A DNA stretch of 64,000 nt from CADEDH01 sp039201605. GTDB lineage: Bacteria; Actinomycetota; Acidimicrobiia; Acidimicrobiales; SZUA-35. The stretch lies in NCBI GenBank assembly GCA_039201605.1, contig JBCCRO010000012.1, positions 84,700 through 148,699 of the forward strand, in the 5' to 3' direction. The position numbers and the translations under genes were made by a program. The notes under the pieces were generated by a model. The model was given only the letters and a program-made list of their open reading frames with translations, ran no database searches and was not told the origin of the DNA. This document shows positions 61,913-64,000 of the stretch, piece by piece; the first letter of the stretch is position 1; every line of letters begins with the position of its first letter.

Positions 61913-62478
61913 CAGGCGTCCTCCCCGGCGTCGGTCCGAGGGGCGGTACCCGTCGGCTCCTCGCCCCGCATCTTGGCCGCCGCCCACAGGACCGCCTTGA
62001 CGATGTTCTGGTAGCCGGTGCACCGGCAGAGGTTGCCCGACAGGGCCCAGCGGACGTCGTCCTCGGTGGGATTCGGGTTCTCGTCGAGCAGGGCCTTGGC
62101 CGACAGCATCATGCCCGGGGTGCAGAACCCGCACTGGAGGCCGTGCTCGTCCTTGAAGCCCTCCTGGATCGGGTGGAGCTCGCTGGCGGTGGCCATGCCC
62201 TCGACCGTCATCACCTCGTGGCCGTTGGCCTGCACGGCGAACACGGTGCAGCTCTTGACCGGTTGGCCGTCCATCAGCACGGTGCAGGCACCGCAGTTGG
62301 TGGTGTCGCACCCGGTGTGGGTACCGGTGAGGCGGAACCCGTTGCGGATGAGGTGGGCCAGCAGCAGCCGGGGCTCGATCTGGGCTGCCCGCTGCTCCCC
62401 GTTGAGGTTGATCTGGACCCGGGTCGTCGGGATGTCATCGGAGGCCGCCGGGGGGACCTCCTCGAAGAGACTGGTCAT
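61912..62478 (-). CDS. coxS: CO dehydrogenase small subunit, [2Fe-2S]
   Basis: 188 residues. The plant-type cluster is bound by C57, C62, C65 and C77 (GCDTTNCGACTV...SC), the second by C116, C119, C151 and C153 (QCGFCTPGM and CRCTGY). Electron carrier between CoxL and the FAD subunit. Somewhat longer than usual at both ends (about 160 in the family), with an acidic tail. It overlaps coxM by 4 bases and coxL by 1. Confidence 0.95.
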
Positions 62479-63350
62479 GAAGCAACCTGCATTTCTTCTC
62501 GTTGGACGCCTGCGATGATGCGGGCCACGAAGGTGGAGATGATGTGCCGCTTGTAGTCGGCGCTGCCCCGGTGGTCGGACCGGGGGCTCGATGCGGAGGC
62601 GGCGAGCTGGGAGGCCACGTCGACCGCCTCGGGCTCGAGCCGAGTGCCGATGAGGGCCTGAGCGGCGTCGCTGGCGTCGATGGTCTGACCGCCGACCCCG
62701 GTGAGGCCGATGCCGGCGTTGGCCACCACGTCGCCCTTCAGGTCGAGGGCGAGGGCCACGCCGGCGGTGGCGAAGTCGCCGACCCGACGTTCGAGCTTGA
62801 GGTAGCCACCGGCGCGCCGGCCGACGGCGGGTGGTATCACCGCCTCGACCGCCAACTCGTTGCGGGCCAGGACGGTCTGAAAGGGGCCGGACACGAACTC
62901 CTTCACGTTGATCGATCGCCGGCCGTTCGGGCCCTGGGCGATGATCGAGCCGTCGAGGGCGACCATGCACGAGGCCCAGTCGCCCTGGGGGTCGGCGTGG
63001 CAGACCGAGCCGACGAAGGTGCCCCGGGTCCGGACGATCGGGTCGGCCACCAGCGGGGCGGCGGCGGCCAGGACCGGCTGGTGGTCGGCCAGGATCGTCG
63101 ACTTCTCCAGGTCGGCGTGGCGGCAGAGGGCCCCGATGTGGAACGTCCCGTCGGAATCGGCCCGGTGGTGGTCGAGCCCACCGATGTTGTTGATGTCGAC
63201 CAGCACAGCCGGGCTGGCGAAGCGGAGCTTCATCATCGGGATGAGGCTCTGACCGCCGGCCAGGACCTTGGCGTCGGCGTTGGCGTCCAGCAACGCGATC
63301 GCCTCGTCGACGCTCGTTGGCGCTTCATAGCGGAAGCGAGAAGGATACAT
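62475..63350 (-). CDS. coxM: CO dehydrogenase medium subunit, FAD-binding
   Basis: 291 residues. KVLAGGQSLIPMMKLR and RTRGTFVGSVCHADPQGD are the two FAD pyrophosphate loops of the family. CoxM hands electrons on to the quinone pool. The start M-Y-P-S-R-F-R-Y-E-A-P is the normal N terminus. First gene of the structural set, preceded by a 76-residue small gene 36 bases upstream. Confidence 0.95.
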   Translation of the reverse strand: MYPSRFRYEAPTSVDEAIALLDANADAKVLAGGQSLIPMMKLRFASPAVLVDINNIGGLDHHRADSDGTFHIGALCRHADLEKSTILADHQPVLAAAAPLVADPIVRTRGTFVGSVCHADPQGDWASCMVALDGSIIAQGPNGRRSINVKEFVSGPFQTVLARNELAVEAVIPPAVGRRAGGYLKLERRVGDFATAGVALALDLKGDVVANAGIGLTGVGGQTIDASDAAQALIGTRLEPEAVDVASQLAASASSPRSDHRGSADYKRHIISTFVARIIAGVQREEMQVAS

Positions 63351-63386
63351 ATGGTGCTCGTTGTCTCTCGGTGAACCGTTGCTGCG

Positions 63387-63617
63387 CTATTCGCCCGGAT
63401 CGGGGACGGCGCGGGGCAAGGCGTCGGGATCGGGATCGGGGCGGCGTTCCTGGTGCGGCGGCCAGGGCCCCTGAACCGGCTGACCGGCGACCTTCAGATG
63501 GTCGATCAGCTGGGGCCAGGCCCAGACGGTGGGACTGTCGCCCTCCTTGGGCGTGTCCTCGATCAGTTCGTAGAGCCGGGGGTTCCCTGCGCTCTTACCC
63601 GATGACTCGATTGGCAT
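63387..63617 (-). CDS. Small hypothetical protein at the head of the cox operon
   Basis: 76 residues. AGGGGAAAG 7 bases upstream supports the ATG at 63617. A soluble Pro- and Trp-containing peptide (SPTVWAWPQLIDHLKVAGQPV) with a Pro/Asp/Arg-rich tail; no family recognised. It leads the cox operon, so it could be a regulatory leader peptide or a small subunit. In-frame length, ribosome site and position support it being real. Confidence 0.6.
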   Translation of the reverse strand: MPIESSGKSAGNPRLYELIEDTPKEGDSPTVWAWPQLIDHLKVAGQPVQGPWPPHQERRPDPDPDALPRAVPDPGE

Positions 63618-63751
63618 ATTTCTTTCCCCTTGGGACCACGTCCGGGGCACCCCATGTGCCGTGCGTCACCGTAGATGTGACTGCAGGCACAGCGCCAACC
63701 GTAGACAGATTTGACCATCGCGATCAGAGATGGGGTACGGCTATCCGTACC
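63618..63751 (-). promoter_or_regulatory. Cox operon upstream region
   Basis: On the minus strand two copies of TCTACGGT (63705 to 63698 and 63675 to 63668), 30 bases apart, each contain a TACGGT that could act as a -10. Further up is a perfect hairpin, GGTACGG-CTAT-CCGTACC (63734-63751). The repeats and hairpin are candidates for binding by a CO- or carbon-responsive regulator (inference). Confidence 0.4.
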
Positions 63752-63779
63752 AATCCGAGCCTTCCGTGGGCGCGACGAG

Positions 63780-63809
63780 GGTCCTGGCCTCCCCGGGGAG
63801 ACCAGGACC
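63780..63809 (-). terminator. Hairpin after the gene entering from the right
   Basis: GGTCCTGG (63780-63787) pairs with CCAGGACC (63802-63809) and an inner CTCCCC/GGGGAG extends it, a 30-base almost perfect palindrome. It lies 50 bases past the stop of the partial gene. Confidence 0.6.
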
Positions 63810-63859
63810 GTGGGTGGGCCGCCGACGGCGTCGCGCCGTCCCGGGGCGACGGAGGGGGA

Positions 63860-64000
63860 TCAGACGGTGTCGCTCTTGTCGCCGTCCTCGTGCTCACGCT
63901 CGACGTCCTCGGCCGGGGCCGGGGCGGCGAACGGGGCCTCATCGGCGGCGTCGGCCGTCGGCACAACCGGACCGGCCGGGGGCGTGGCGGTGGTGGGGGC
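63860..64000 (-). CDS. C-terminal end of an unknown protein
   Basis: 46 codons and a stop enter from the right edge, in one open frame. The sequence is Ala/Pro/Thr-rich, then acidic (PAEDVEREHEDGDKSDTV), a low-complexity tail. No family can be named from this end. The coding reading is supported by the terminator-like hairpin after it. Confidence 0.5.
   Translation of the reverse strand, partial: APTTATPPAGPVVPTADAADEAPFAAPAPAEDVEREHEDGDKSDTV

Noticed and set aside
63724..63966. An 80-codon minus-strand frame near the right edge
   Set aside because: Pro/Arg-rich shadow that runs through a terminator-like palindrome; the overlapping frame ending at 63860 is a better protein end.

Overview
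The window is strongly GC-rich, densely coded actinobacterial chromosome. Several traits fit an uncultured or little-studied member of the Acidimicrobiia (Iamia or Ilumatobacter type), although the lineage is an inference. These traits are F420-type oxidoreductases, many leaderless genes with a TANNNT box 6-8 bases before the start codon, gene pairs overlapping as ATGA, GTGA or TGATG, an Mrp Na+/H+ antiporter and a form I aerobic CO dehydrogenase. I see no rRNA, tRNA, CRISPR array, insertion sequence or phage gene.

Layout. 0-4.5 kb: end of a PaaX-like regulator divergent from a Rieske oxygenase, then a PhoD-like phosphatase, an F420 (Ddn-like) protein and a TfoX-like protein. 4.6-12.6 kb: a divergon in which a PucR regulator faces a DUF917 protein, a hydantoinase/oxoprolinase-like protein and a complete ribose-type ABC importer. 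12.9-20.5 kb: a three-gene membrane module of a YqiJ-like OB-fold protein, a flotillin and a 1639-residue AAA+ ATPase. 20.6-31.1 kb: membrane and surface proteins (one split by an apparent frameshift), a VOC protein, a lipoprotein, a beta-helix protein, creatininase-like and alpha/beta hydrolase enzymes, a luciferase-like oxidoreductase, an AraC regulator and a double NTF2-fold protein. 31.16-31.48 kb: an AT-richer, hairpin-dense non-coding block, a candidate structured RNA. 31.5-41.2 kb: cutA with an MFS exporter, the seven-gene mnhABCDEFG operon, a divergent CaxA-type Na+/Ca2+ exchanger and an SDR.

41.3-51.4 kb: a catabolic cluster with an NMT1/THI5-type ABC importer, an F420-type LLM enzyme, methylmalonate-semialdehyde dehydrogenase, an omega-aminotransferase and a beta-ureidopropionase-like amidase. 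Together they match the lower half of reductive pyrimidine degradation (N-carbamoyl-beta-amino acid to beta-alanine to malonate semialdehyde to acetyl-CoA). A divergent MocR regulator and a pair of TGTGCCA boxes probably control it.

51.5-64 kb: a carbon monoxide dehydrogenase locus. Maturation genes (MocA-like cytidylyltransferase, XdhC protein, CoxD, CoxE) lie mainly on the plus strand. The structural operon runs on the minus strand (small ORF, coxM, coxS, coxL with the form I motif AYRCSFR, an XdhC-YHS fusion, coxG). It is followed, after a double hairpin, by five tandem genes for very small single-span membrane proteins. These five are the best candidate for an undescribed component in the window, perhaps a membrane scaffold for CO dehydrogenase or CoxG.
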